Assembly (NCBI GenBank): GCA_037157565.1
Contig: JAZHRO010000062.1
Coordinates: forward strand, 4,092,001-4,156,000
Length of the DNA: 64,000 nucleotides
Direction of reading: 5' to 3'
Origin: Thalassia testudinum
Lineage: Eukaryota; Streptophyta; Magnoliopsida; Alismatales; Hydrocharitaceae
The position numbers and the translations under genes are program-made. The notes below the pieces were generated by a model. It was given only the letters and a program-made list of their open reading frames with translations, was not told the DNA's origin and ran no database searches. Below, piece after piece: positions 10,315 to 22,191 of the stretch (its first letter is position 1; every line of letters starts with the position of its first letter).

Positions 10315-11640
10315 CAACCCCATGCCTACATTTTGCTAGTTCTTAGCAGCACTACATGCTATTTATAAAAGAATTAGAATCAAATTACTTAGGCAATAGT
10401 TATTTCTCAACACTAAGAAATTTCTACTAAAGACCTGGATTACAGAGACTCAACAATGCCCGAGTGTCTGCCAAAATGCAAATCGCGCAAGCCCTCACCT
10501 TATTCAAAAGCAAATACTTTTTTTTTCTTTCTTTTTCTTCTTTTCTAATTTTTTTAGATTTTTTAGCTTAAAGTTTCGAGGTAACTTTCTATGGCTACCC
10601 AACCCACCTAAGACTCGAAAAGAACTCTAAGTTCTAAGCATCTTTTTGTGACTGTGATACACTCACTAATCAGCAATCATAACAGACTTCAGGTTTCTAT
10701 GCCCTTAGGTGACCTTGAAAAGAAATTCTGCCTAAAGGTGTATCTATCCGACCGGTAGCTTTCTCCCTACTTTTTATTTTTATATGGCCAACACAAGGGC
10801 AAACTCAATGTATATCTCCCCGACTTATTCTACTTCCCCACTTCTTCCTAAGTGTTTGGAATTAAATTTGCATTTTGTGAGCTAGATTCTGGACAACCGG
10901 CCAATGGGCTGTTACCCACAACTTGCCAACCATACTCGTGCGGTGCAGTGTGGCTTATTTACTTTTTCTTCTTTTCTATTTCTTATCTTTTGTTTTTGAG
11001 TAGGCGGCTTCCTTGATCTAAGATTTACCTAAAGGCAACAGAAAGAGAATGGTCGTGTGGCTAGAATCTGAACAACCGGCCAATGGACTATTGCCCTCGA
11101 CAACTTGCTAGCCATACCACCCTAGAAGGTTCATTAGCTACCCAATTTTCATTAAAACTGCTGAAAAATGAGTCAGTGCAAATAATGTGCAGATGCTTAA
11201 ACTATAACTCCCCTCAAATCAAAGGGCAGGTTGATAAGTCATGTACTTATCACCCCAACTTATTTAACCAATTAGAAATAAAATTTTCGAATGGCGAGGA
11301 CTCGAGAATCAAGTCCACATTTTAGTGGACACCCGGGCTAATTAAGCCCGAAGACCTAGAGTCTAAGTGTTCACGTCTTATTGTATCATTTCCTAAAGTT
11401 GACAAATTTCTAATGCCCAAGTTCTCTTTCCCTAATTAAATTTTTTTTTTAATAAAAAGAAAATTAAGGGAAATTCACAAGAAATCCACAGAGCTAACAA
11501 TATGATTCAGAAATAAATCCACCCCCCCCCCCCCATTCCTAGCTTATGCAATGTCTTCATTGGAAATAAAAGGCATGAGAAAAGAGTAGAATGAAGAAAA
11601 TATCACCTGTATTCTATGATGCTCTGGTTAGCTTTGAGTT
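10315..11640 (-). other. E2 non-coding 3' region
   Basis: Mirror-image counterpart of the E1 3' region. From the pol end it carries the CAATG-AAGA-CATTG hairpin (11549-11562), a run of 13 G on this strand (11522-11534), two structured repeats (11068-11112 and 10889-10931), and a TGCTA/TAGCA hairpin next to the PPT at about 10315-10345. No ORF is seen. Confidence 0.75.
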
Positions 11641-12746
11641 AAACGATACTAATGCTGAGTTTAGTGCCATCAGCTAGGCAGGGTCCAGCCAAAGAAGTCA
11701 GATCATGGTAAAAGCAACCTTGTCTAAGACGGGTTCTAGGATAATGAGGTCAACATAAGGTTTTAGACGTTGTTCGTTGACCTTGAAAGAGTTACCCATC
11801 TTTAGGTCAGAAATCTCAACGGCCCTATTTGGGAATATCCGATCAATGATGAATGGGTTGTTCCATTTCGACCTAAGCTTACCGGAAAAGAGCTTAAGTC
11901 GAGAATCAAAGAGCCAAGTCTTCTGGTTCAGCTCAAAACTCTTGCGTCAAATCAGCTGGTCATGAAGTGCTTTGGTCCTAGCCTTATAGATCTTAGCATT
12001 CTTATATGCATCATTTCTAAGCTCCAACTCAGATAGTTGGAGTTTCTTGGTCATTCTGGCTAAACTAAGGTCCAAATTGCATTTCTTAATTGCCTAGAAT
12101 GCCCAATGTTCAATCTTTATGGGTAAATGGCATGCCTTACCATACACCAGACGAAAGATGACATGCCGATAGGCGTCTTGTATGTCGTACGGTAAGCCTA
12201 AAGAGCATCATGGAGCTTTTGAGTCCAGTCTTTCCTATCAGGCCTAACCATTTTCTGTAAGATGTTCTTGATCTCCTGATTGGAGACCTCGGCCTGTCCG
12301 TTCATCTGGTGGTAGTAAGGTGTGGAAATCCTATGATTCACCTCGTATTTTTTCAATAAATTACATAACTTGGCATTTGTAAAATGGGTACCACCATCAT
12401 TGATGATAGCCCTCGGGATCCCGAACTGACTAAAGATATTCTTCTTCACAAAATCGATGACCACCATGTGGTCATTGGTTCGGGTGGGAATAGCCTCAAT
12501 CCACTTGGACACCTAGTCAACAGCTACAACAATGTACTGGTGTCCAAATGAAGGGAGGAAGGGTCCCATGAAATTGATGCCCCAAATGTCGAAGATTTCG
12601 ATGAGAAGAATCGGGTTTAAAAGCATCATATCTCTCTTAGCTATTCTCTTGACTGCTTGGCATCGGAAACATGACCTCGAGAACTCCTGGGCATCCTTGA
12701 ATAAAGACGGCCAATAAAATCCAGATTGCAAAATCTTCGCAGCCAT
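11641..12746 (-). pseudogene. E2 integrase remnant
   Basis: Athila-type DDE integrase. WGINFMGPFLPSFGHQYI, ISDGG-like INDGGTHFTNAKLCN, and [18 protein letters not shown] with the catalytic Glu intact are readable between 12746 and 12198. The C-terminal [13 protein letters not shown] part is recognisable down to about 11800, broken by stops and frameshifts. INDGG replaces ISDGG and YYHQM replaces YHPQT. Confidence 0.88.
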
Positions 12747-14370
12747 CTTTTTCCCGAAGAAATATCTGCCACATGCAAATGCATGGCAGAACTCAAGTAT
12801 GCTTTGGAACTCATTCTCTGGAACACATTGGCGAATAATTTCATTAGAGACAATGTGATACAGTTTGGAGTCATCCCAAAAGTAATATTTGGCCTCTGAT
12901 ATAAGTCTATCACATTGCTGCTTGGCCCAATCCTAGGGGATTTACCAACAGCCAAATAGTTAACGATGTCCGCAAACCAGGGGTTTTGGACACCTGAAAC
13001 TATAAGAATAGTCTCGTCTAGAAAGGTGTCAGTAATCGAAATATTCAGACGAGAAGAATCAATTAGGATTCTTGAAGGATGATCCGCCACTACATTTTGT
13101 GCCCCGGATTTATCTATAATTTCAAGATTGAATTCTTGAAGTAAAATAATCCATCGAATGAGTTGGGGTTTGGCATCCTTCAATTCCTTTTTTGTAGCTA
13201 TGTACTTCCTCTGGGCCTCATCCAAAGTTTTGCTAGCGTAGTAAATGACAGAGGGCTTTCTGTCAATTTTCTAACCTAAAATAGCCCCAATCGTGTAATC
13301 ATAAGAGTTGGTCATGATCTCAAATGGGGTTGTCCAGACTAGTGGTTGCAACACCGGAACAAAAGTGACTACTGTTTTGAGTAAATAAAATGCCTTGTGA
13401 CATGATTCATCAAAATCAAACGGTGTGTCTTTGGCTAGAAGGTTGCTCAAAGGCTGAGAAACCTTAGAAAAGTCCTTGATGAACCTCCTATAAAAACCCA
13501 CATGACTAAGGAATGATTGAATTTGTTTAACAGATGTGGGTGGAGGAAGTTTGGAGATAGCATCCACCTTAGCCTTATCAACTTCAATTCCTTGATTAGA
13601 GACTACATGACTCGAGATGGTGCCTTCCTATGTCATGAAGTGACTCTTCTCCCAATTAAGGACCAACCATGTTTTGATGCATCTCTTAAGGATCAATTCT
13701 AGTTTAGCTAGGCAAGATGCAAATGATTCTCCGAAAATGGAGAAATCATTCATGAATACTTTCGTACAATCTCCCAGCACGTCTGAGAAAATGGCTAGCA
13801 TGCACCTTTGAAAAGTCACAGGTGCAATGCAAAGCCCAAATGGCATTCTATAGAATGCAAAGGTTCCATAGGGATAGGTGAAAGTTGTCTATTCCTGGTC
13901 CTCGAGATGAATAGGGACTTGGTTATATCCCAAATAACCGTCCAAGAAACAGAAATACTTTTGCCCAGCTAACCTTTCAAGAATTTGGTCGATGAAGGGA
14001 AAAGGGAAATGATCATTTTCCGTGGCTGTGTTTAGCTTCCTATAATCAATACAGACTCTCCAAGAGGAAGCTAAATGGGTTGTGATAGATTCACCTTTCT
14101 TGTCAGTCACAATGGTAATCCCGACTTTCTTAGGAACAATTTGCATGAGACTCACCTAGGGACTATCCGAGATCAGGTATATGATACCTACGTCAAGCCA
14201 CTTAACGATTTCTTTCTTGACCACTTCTCGTATATTGGGGTTCAGTCTCCTATGAATCTGGCGAGAAGGATGGGATCCATCTTCCATAAAAATTTGATGA
14301 TTATAATAAGATGGCTCGATCCCCCTAAGATCACAAATGGTTCAACCAATTGCTTCCTTATCTGCCTTTA
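12747..14370 (-). pseudogene. E2 RNase H and reverse transcriptase remnant
   Basis: From high to low coordinates: RT with MQIVPKKVGITIVTDKKGES and VCIDYRKLNTATENDHFP (14155-13889), FGLCIAPVTFQRCM (13846 on), and the polymerase motif at 13745-13756, which reads F-M-N-D so that one catalytic Asp is Asn. KLPPPTSVKQIQSFLSHVGFYRRFIK follows (13567 on), then RNase H EIMTNSYDYTIGAILG and KTLDEAQRKY. RNase H is shortened: EAQRKYIATKKELKDAKPQLIRWI (about 13208-13140) joins two segments that are about 40 codons further apart in E1. Several frameshifts are present. Confidence 0.9.
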
Positions 14371-15423
14371 GGACCCTAATCAATTTTGATTCTTGCTCCT
14401 TAGTCAATTTTGCATTAATAATCACAGGGAGCATCTTCTTGGGTCCCAAGAACTCGTATTTCAGACTTTCTGACAATGGTTTAAGTTCTAGCTAGGGCGG
14501 GCTGATAACAGAAGGTAAGAAGGATGCTAATGAAGATTTATCAGGATGATCCAGTGGAAGAGGTTATGAATGAATAAAATCAATAACCTCTTCAAAATGT
14601 GGCAGGTCTACCACAGAAGGCTGTGGTTCAGGTTCATGCTAATGAAAATATCAAGTTTCGATTTTCTGTCCCCGAAGGCGATCTCCATACTACCACTTTC
14701 ACAGTTGATATTATGGAGTTGTTCAATCAACCCGTGATAAAAGATGTGTACGAGTTGCCATTTTGGTACCTCGTGGTGTGGACACTTCTGCAACAGATCC
14801 TGGAATCACTCCCAGGCACCGGGAAGCAATTCCCCCGGCTACCGGACAAAAGTAGTAATCGCCCATCGCAATGCATTGGTATGCTTGACTAGGAAGAATT
14901 TCTTTAGGAAGGTCGATTTAAGATCATTCCAAGTAGCCATCGGCCTTCCAATAGTCTGGTACCAATGTGCAACCTTATCTCTAAGAGAGTGGGGGAAAAG
15001 CCTCATGATCATCTGCTCCTCATCCACATTTTATGCTTTAGTGGTCTGGACCAAAGTGGTCAAGTCCTCCAAATGCTGAAATGGGTCTTCAGAGCCAAGC
15101 CCATGAAAATGTTTGATCAGGCTTAAAACCTGAGGCTTGATTTCCATGTCACCAGTTGGAATCTGGACACCGGGACATTCTCCATAATTCGAAGGATCAT
15201 AAAAATCCTTCAAGGGTTGAGCACCCTGACCATTCATTCGTTGGAACCATTCTTGCATTTGTTGCAATTGTTCCAGCTGCCTTTGCAGCATCTAGTGCTG
15301 ATTTGGAGGTGGAGGAGGTGGTTGATCAACCATGGGATCTACTTGACTAAAATTCAACCTACTCCTCCTAGAATAGTCTAATGGTCCTTCCAAGCGGGGA
15401 TTCAATGACCTCCTTCCAAGCAT
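14371..15423 (-). pseudogene. E2 gag joined to protease tail by deletion
   Basis: The gag core is readable from 15291 to about 14720 (LKDFYDPSNYGECPGVQIP, FHGLGSEDPFQHLEDL, MRLFPHSLRDKVAHWY, CPHHEVPKWQLVHIFYHGLIEQLHN). It then continues in the same frame into INCESGSMEIAFGD, which belongs behind the protease active site. In E1 the two joined points are about 1.75 kb apart, so the gag C-terminus and the protease active site are gone. Stops and frameshifts also occur, for example around 14840-15030. Confidence 0.88.
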
Positions 15424-16511
15424 AAACTAGGAAGGGGTCAGAAGGACTGGAGAATAGAACCTTGCAACACAACATTACAAGCCTGTCCTTAAGTTTGGTA
15501 TCTTAAGAACCTAGGTTTCAAGATAAATACAAACCACAACATGAATTTTGTGTTGTGCTTAATCCAGAAGCTAGTTAAGTTGGGCTGGTGAAGCAGGGGG
15601 TGCATGTCCCGAAGGTCGCTAATTATGCCAAACCCCTGCCTGCTTAAGTCATTTAACAATCAAGCCCCCCAACTTAGCACCTTCTGGAGAAAGCAGACAT
15701 CACAAATTCACACCATAGTTTGAAAAATACCTTGAAACGAACTGATGTGTCCTAGGGCCAACGTCTACTCAATTTTAGATTAGGCTTGGGATAGTAGTGC
15801 TTTTAGAACGTGATGGGCTCTTAAAATGGGTTGTGTCCTTAATGATTAATTGCACAACTAGGGTTTTCAAGCAAGATTCTTTGGATGACTGGATTTTAGA
15901 GTTCAAACCTTTACTTAAGTAGCTTTTAGGGTCTGAATTAAGGTTGATTCAAGTTCAGGAGGCACACCAAGATTTGCAACCATGAGTGAAAATGTTTTCC
16001 TTTGAAATCAAAATAAGGTGGAGTACCTGGTACTTAACCTTAAATGTTAACCCTAATGAGCAAGCTACTTGATGAGTTGTCTTTAGATGAAGTGGCGCGA
16101 CCCAAACAACTCAAGCAACTAGCCTTGATGCACCATTGAATTAAGCACATAAGTGGTTACCTGATTTGATTTCTACTCAATTATGTGTTGATAAGTGTAT
16201 CAGTTTCAAAGATCGGGTTGCGGTTGAGTGAGAAAAATCAGAAGAGGTTGCGTACCTTAGTGGGTGTATGTGTTGTGTATTAAATAAGATTTTTTTAGAT
16301 CTTTTTTTATAAACGAAGGGTGAGGTAGGTCGACGTGGCAACCAAACAACCAAACTAAGCTTAGGGTTTATGAGAGCACCTAGGTTAATTAGGGTTTGAA
16401 TTAAGGCGATGAAATGAAAGCTATGGAGGGGGAAAGATTGGGAGAGCACTTACAGTGGTTTTCAACTGCACTTTACTCCTTTCTACCGCTTGAAGATTCC
16501 TCGTTGAGGTA
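15424..16511 (-). other. E2 5' leader
   Basis: Non-coding leader upstream of E2 gag. It is homologous to the E3 leader (28928-30118): both contain ACGTCTACTCAATTTTAG followed by GGCTTGGGATA on the plus strand (15759 and 29257). The final ~90 bp and the primer binding site expected beside the 5' LTR are absent. They are replaced by the LTR at 16512. Confidence 0.7.
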
Positions 16512-18364
16512 TGATGGTAACACCATCATTCGCTATAACTAACTTGAATTAGTTGAAGTCAAAAGATAAATGCTCCTGAATGATCGCCTGAGAACCATAA
16601 TTCCACTCTAATCCATTTTGAGAAGAAAACAATAAATAGGGTTAATTTTGTAGTTTTAACATCGCATCACAAGTGCAGAGTAACCATGGGATCACTTAGG
16701 GGTTAATTGAAGGTCAAATGAGCATGAAAGTCCAAAAAGTGCGTCGACATTGACAAAAATGGGATTTCATGCATTTCGAGGGCGAAAATAACACCAAAAC
16801 CCTAATTATCGACCCGCTTAAATTGAAGAGGTTCTGGTCAAGATAAAATTAATCTAAACCTCCTAAAATTCATAAAAAAATATTCTAAGAGGTTTGGTAT
16901 CCTTGGTTTTACCATCTGAACTCATTTTGACCTAGAATAGAGTTTCAGATGAGATTTTGCCTTGATTTAGGCTTATGTGAAAATTGAGTCAAACATGGTC
17001 AAAACTCAAATCCAAGTTCACCATTCGATTCCTTGGGTCCAAATTAGGTTAACACCAAGATTTGGGCCCAATCAGAGTCCATCTTGACCTAGTTTGCAAT
17101 TTAGTCCCTAAGATCTCTATTTCTCACAATTAGTCCCTCAACTTTCAAGTTTACTACGTTTGGGTCCCTAACTTCTCATCATTTTCTTCAAACAGGTCCT
17201 TGCCGCCATTAGAGGTGTGAAACCCAAAGGTGCCGACCTTCAAACTTGGAGATCTCCTTGATTCCTCAACCAAACCCTTCCAAATTTGGAAGAAACAATC
17301 TTCAAAAGATCCCCTACCAATTGAATCACCTCAGGGACCCCAAACTGATTCCTAGAGCTCAGGCAAAGCTCTGATTTCATGGAATCAAGACTTGCTTAAA
17401 CCATGAGTCAAACTTGGGATTTCTCTCAATTTGAGCCCAATTTCGAGCTCTATTTAAGTCTTAGATCCTCCCAACGTATTCGCTAGCCTGGTTTAGGACG
17501 AGAAAAGTCTTCCTCTCCTCTCTCCGGTCGTCTCCAACCATGGCTCTGGCATGCCTCCTCGATTCCATATTTATGCTTGCCAACAGCTAAATTGAAAGGC
17601 CCACAATCTTCCCTGACCTCATCTACTTCTCATCAGTCACAGCATAAGTTCTCCAACCCTTTCCTTGCCATCCTCATCACTGGAGACTTCACCTCCTTCG
17701 GCGCCAGTCAATCAAAGCCAACATGAATCACCCCTCCCCTTCATCTGTAATTAGGTCTCCTCACTCTGTCTCTCTCCCTAGCTTAGCTTTAGGCCCTTCA
17801 AACCACAATTCAACTGTTGTTCACTTACATCCCCCTTCATCTTCTCTGACGTCGGTCGTGCCTCCAGCGAGGCCGTGCACTCGCTACTAACCACCACATA
17901 CCCAACCGCCACCACCAGAAGCTTCCCCATCACTCATCGATCAAAACCCTCTACGAATTAGAAGCTTCAACCACTCCACCCCACCGGACAAACACTCCAT
18001 CCACCGCCCTAACTGCCACCATCCTATCACTACACTTCACCAACCACCCAATCACCCACACCGTTAGCTTCGCCTCAGCACGACAAAGCTTCCCATGTGC
18101 TTAATTGGGCCCCATCGATCGTGTCCATGTTTTCAAGTACCCTCATCGGAGTAGCCCCGTCACCACCATCCTCCACCACACGTCGACCGTTAATCACCAC
18201 CACTGCCACCCTCAACTGGAGCGAAATACCACTGTGAAGGTTCCTAGGGCCTCAACTAGAGAAGATAGCCCTAGCTACTGCTTCGATTTGGAAGGAAATC
18301 TCACGCAACCACATGAAGGAAAAGAAGGGGACATTTAGTCCCACCTCGTGAGTGGAAGGGTTGC
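16512..18364 (+). repeat. Partial LTR of the E4 family inserted in E2
   Basis: Starts TGATGGTAACACCATCA and then CGCTATAACTAAC, matching the LTR start at 54553 (minus) and 62494 (plus). Shared blocks further on include GACCCGCTTAAAT and CCTTGGGTCCAAATTAGGTT, followed by a GC-rich Thr/His/Pro-coding-like stretch at 17.5-18.3 kb. Its length of 1.85 kb, against 2.67 kb for the full LTR, and the lack of a CA end say that it is 3'-truncated where the E2 LTR begins. I see no internal element sequence, so it is a solo or broken LTR. Confidence 0.72.
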
Positions 18365-19759
18365 TGATTGGTGTGTTTCACATGGTAGAATTGGGGTTTG
18401 GAGGAACCCATCATCGTAGCTCACAAAACGTGTCTATCAGATAAAATTTATAACCGAAACTTGAAAAGTGAGTCTCGGATAGAACATAGGGAGGCGAATG
18501 TTTGGTTTTGAAAAGTCCTCGTTTCACTTTTATTTATTTTTTTTTTCATTTTTTATCTTTTATAATTTTTTTTTGGAATTGTTTAGAAAGCAAGAGATCA
18601 GATCGATAATTGCTTATCTAACTAATCTACTTGCAAAATATGAAGGAAAGAGAGAGAGAGAGAGAAGAACAATCATCTATTTATGAATAAATATTTTTTA
18701 CAACTACGAAAGCAAAAAAGATAGAAAGAGGTGAGAGAATCCCCCTCGACGGTTGCTTGGAGGATGACTTGCTCTAACATCGCCTGGAGGACGGTGGTGA
18801 GGAGCAGGAAGAAGGAGGACGGAGCTGGAGTACAAAGGTTGGGCAGGACGGCATTGCAGCGAGGATCTTCTTCCCAAAGGGTGGTAAGAGGATGGCCACA
18901 GGATGCTCCATGAATGGGGATGAGAGGTGGAAAAAATATTTGGCTTTCTACTCTAGAGGAGAATCCCGAGATTGGGACAAGCTCTCTCTAGATCCTTGGA
19001 GGTGGTGAGAGGAAGAAAGGAATAGATGAAGATAAATGGGAGGGGTAGGGGTCCTTTTATAGTGGAGAGAATCAAATTCATATACAGGACATTTAGTGAC
19101 GGTCATAAACATCGCTGAAGATCCACCGCAAATGTTGCTAAAGATAGCCTACGCACCCACACTACTGCTACGGTGGCACGCGCTCCACACGCCCGTGTCG
19201 CACATCTCTCGCTATGCACCCATGTGCGCTACTGCTACTGCGCGTGTGCCTCCACGCTACTGTGTGCGTGCATGCGCATGGGAGGCCTAGGTTGCACCAT
19301 GTGGCACAATATGGGTCACCCATCTCCTTTTCGTTGTAGGGGCTGCTACAGAGGTCGGATCGAGTCGATTTTCACACCTTTGGGCTGCGATCATTGATTC
19401 GAATCCATCCGCGCAGTTGGATTTGTCATTTGAAGCTTCAAATTATGTCACGTAGTCCCTTGGCCGTTGATCTTCCTCGAACTGCATATGGTGCTACAGG
19501 ACTCCGATCAAGGCGATTTCGGAGGCGTTGGATTCCGATCGTCGTCCTGATCAAATCCGTACAGTTGGATCGTCAATCTGAGGCTCCAAAATAAATCTCC
19601 TCTCCTGACCACAAAAAGATGCAATTAACCTAAAATATACACAACTACTCTAAATGCAGAATGATGCATGCTATGCAATATTTACAATATGGAATGCAAA
19701 TCTAAGCCTAGGAACATGCATAAATAGATATTTTAACCTAAATGGATGTGTTTACATCA
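18365..19759 (-). repeat. E2 5' LTR
   Basis: On the minus strand it starts TGATGTAAACACATC at 19759 and ends ...CAATCA at 18365. A TATA box CTATAAAAGGACCC is near 19048-19062 (minus), and a U5 box lies near 18470-18492. A polypurine GAGAGAGA run is at 18650. It is the only same-orientation LTR right of E2 gag, so I assign it as the 5' LTR. At 1.4 kb it is shorter than the 1.7 kb 3' LTR. Confidence 0.72.
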
Positions 19760-19974
19760 GTTGCCAACAACGTATAAAACGTTTTCATGCAGAGGCCTTA
19801 TTAGCCATGAACACTGGGGTTAGGGTCCCCTACCCCATACACACGCACACACACATGCTTGCTCACATGCACACGTGAGCGCGTGCTCAAGACTGAGTAT
19901 TCGATAGGATTTCACATTTTTGAAAATGAAATTTGTCATTATGATGTAGTATAGTGCGAAATCCTATCAAAACA
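19760..19974. other. Unassigned spacer with an AC-rich microsatellite and a hairpin
   Basis: An imperfect CA repeat is at about 19838-19872. An 11-bp inverted repeat, GATAGGATTTC at 19903-19913 and GAAATCCTATC at 19958-19968, encloses 44 bp. No ORF is seen. Confidence 0.5.
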
Positions 19975-21550
19975 AAAATATTTGTAATAATGAGATGGTG
20001 AGTCCCGGTCGAACTCAGAGAGGCATTTTGGAAATACGAAATCTGATTTCGATCTCTCTCTCTCTCTACTTGCTTAAAAATGCATGTCGATTTATAATAA
20101 TATTTAGGTATTTATGCACGACATATTGTTGCCAAAGATGCAGAAATTAAAACAGGAAACTTTAATCACAAGAAAATATGGCAAGGAAGCTCATGGTGAT
20201 TTTGCAGCACACACATTTATATATAGAAGGATGATTTCCATTGAGTCCAGAATGGTTGCTACAAAGCGAAGCTTGAGGAAAGCTTGTACAAGAAAGCCTA
20301 AAGCATAAAACTATCTAGCAAAAAATGAGTGCATGTGTGGGTCTACAGGAAGATTACACACGCATCATTGAGGAGGGAGAGAGAGCTAAACTACTTAGCG
20401 GAAAATAAAGCTGATAAAAGTTATGAAGAACTACTACTTATCTAGCAGAAAGAAGGGCATCGGAGGTGGTCACTAATGGCCTTTGAGGTTGAGGTGGTAG
20501 GGAGAAGAATGAGGGGCGGCCAATGGTGCTTAGGTCGACCCTTGGAGAGGGTAAGAGAGGGTGATCTTGAGTTGGCGTGGAGGTGGAGTGGCCATGGTGA
20601 TGGGGTCGTGGAGGTGGAGGTGAATGGAGGTGGAGCTATACTAAATGGAGACAAGAATCAAGATAGGTGCAAATGGCCACCTATGGGGCCTTTTTATAGA
20701 CCCCTGGAAATCTCACTAGAGAGCTCTATGTGGCTGGCCAAGAGAGGTTGGAGGTGGTTTTTAGATCCACAAAATGTGGATCGAAAAATTTGAATTACTT
20801 TTGGTTGCTATTTTTAACAACCAAGGTAAAAACACTTGGATAAGAGTTATAGAGAACTCTTAGTGTATTTTCGTCTAGGTGAGGGTGTGTGTGTGTGGCT
20901 AAGTGGTCTAGTGGTCGAGGTTAGGTCCTAGGGGTTTGAGTTAGGTTAGGTCATAGAATTAGGACTAGAAACCCTAATTACTAAGGTAGATGTGCAATTA
21001 AACTTGTAATAAGTTTAATTGAGTGAGTGAAAACCTAATTGAGAATGAGATTACTCCATTAAGTTGAGCTTAGGTCAATTGGACTCTCATCGAGTCCAAT
21101 TGAATTTGTGTGGGTTGAGATCTAAGCTCAATTGGACTCTATGAGTCCAATTGACTAGGAAAATGTAATTGTCTATGATCCAAGTCAATTGGTCTTAGTG
21201 AGAACCTAATTAGGTTCTTAGGAGGGTCTAGGGGTAGTGTACTAGGGTTAGGGTACCTTAATTTCCACTTACTAGAGTAGCATATCTCAACCCTACATTA
21301 TTTCTTCTACTATTTATTACTAAGTCTTCTGGTCCAGCTCTACTACAGTTCCAGCTTCTCTTTATCCTTCATATCCATCTTCAGATCCAGCTTCAGATCT
21401 TCTCATTACCTACAATCCACACAATGCACTTAATTAGCACATTATAACATTATTTGATGCATAGCTAAAATAAAGCAAGAAAGATGCAAAGTATGCTCAT
21501 GTATGCATGGATTACACTAAGTTATGCTAAGTTCTAACTTACTGTAGGTC
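19975..21550 (-). repeat. Probable degenerate Athila-type LTR
   Basis: A U5-like box (GAGTCCCGGTCGAACTCAGAGAGGC) at about 20000-20025, a minus-strand TATA box (TATAAAAAGG) near 20689-20698, and an AT-rich end with ATGCAT motifs near 21450-21520 occur in the same order as in the other minus-strand LTRs. The edges and parent element are not determined. The repeated GTCCAATTGA/TCAATTGGAC at 21070-21200 is AT-rich filler within it. Confidence 0.45.
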
Positions 21551-22191
21551 ATTTAAGACCTATGATTGCCATGAAATCAGTGAGCCTAGGCATGGTTTTG
21601 CCTCAGGATTTGTGCCCTCCCCTTCACTCAGTACTTAGCCATTCTGAGGCTTTGCGAGGCCCTTGTGCCTCTATGCTATTATGCTATGCTTGCAGTTCTT
21701 CTGAGCTTGAGATAAGGCATCTGAGCCTAATACTTGTCATCTGAGGCCTTAGCTAGGTTTTGTTTATTGGTTACTGTGCATACATCTACTGTCGTGGAAA
21801 TTGACATTAAGTGGTTGTGGTTACTGTTGATTTATTTGAGATATTATTAGAGACTAATTATAGGTTAAATTTGGTTGTTCAAACCGCCATTTTTAACCCA
21901 ATCTTTTTGCACTTTGATATCCACATTTTGAGATTCATTTTCTGAAACATATTGCAAATCTTTTTGGTTATCTACTTCACTGTTTCTAATTATTGTGATT
22001 AGTAATTGATTTGCTTAAAATTGCTCCCTGCGAATGACTTCAGACTCATATTTCTATTTCTCAAGCTTATAAATTTAAATGTTGTTGCGATTTTCGTCAC
22101 TATACTATGGCACATTTTCCTAAATACGACGATTTTCGACACAACAGGTTACCTGCAAGACAATAAAAGAAATAAAAGAGAGGTTAGGGAT
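21551..22191. other. AT-rich DNA without recognised gene; end resembles an element leader
   Basis: No supported ORF. The right-most 50 bp contain, on the minus strand, TTGTCTTGCAGGTAACC, which matches TTGTCTTGCAGGTACCC in the E3 leader about 90 bp from its LTR. It may be the continuation of the element whose LTR is at 31849-33576, interrupted by E3. Confidence 0.4.

Noticed and set aside
17541..18338. Thr/His/Pro-rich coding-like stretch
   Set aside because: Part of the E4-family LTR inserted in E2; interrupted by stops and without a conserved frame.
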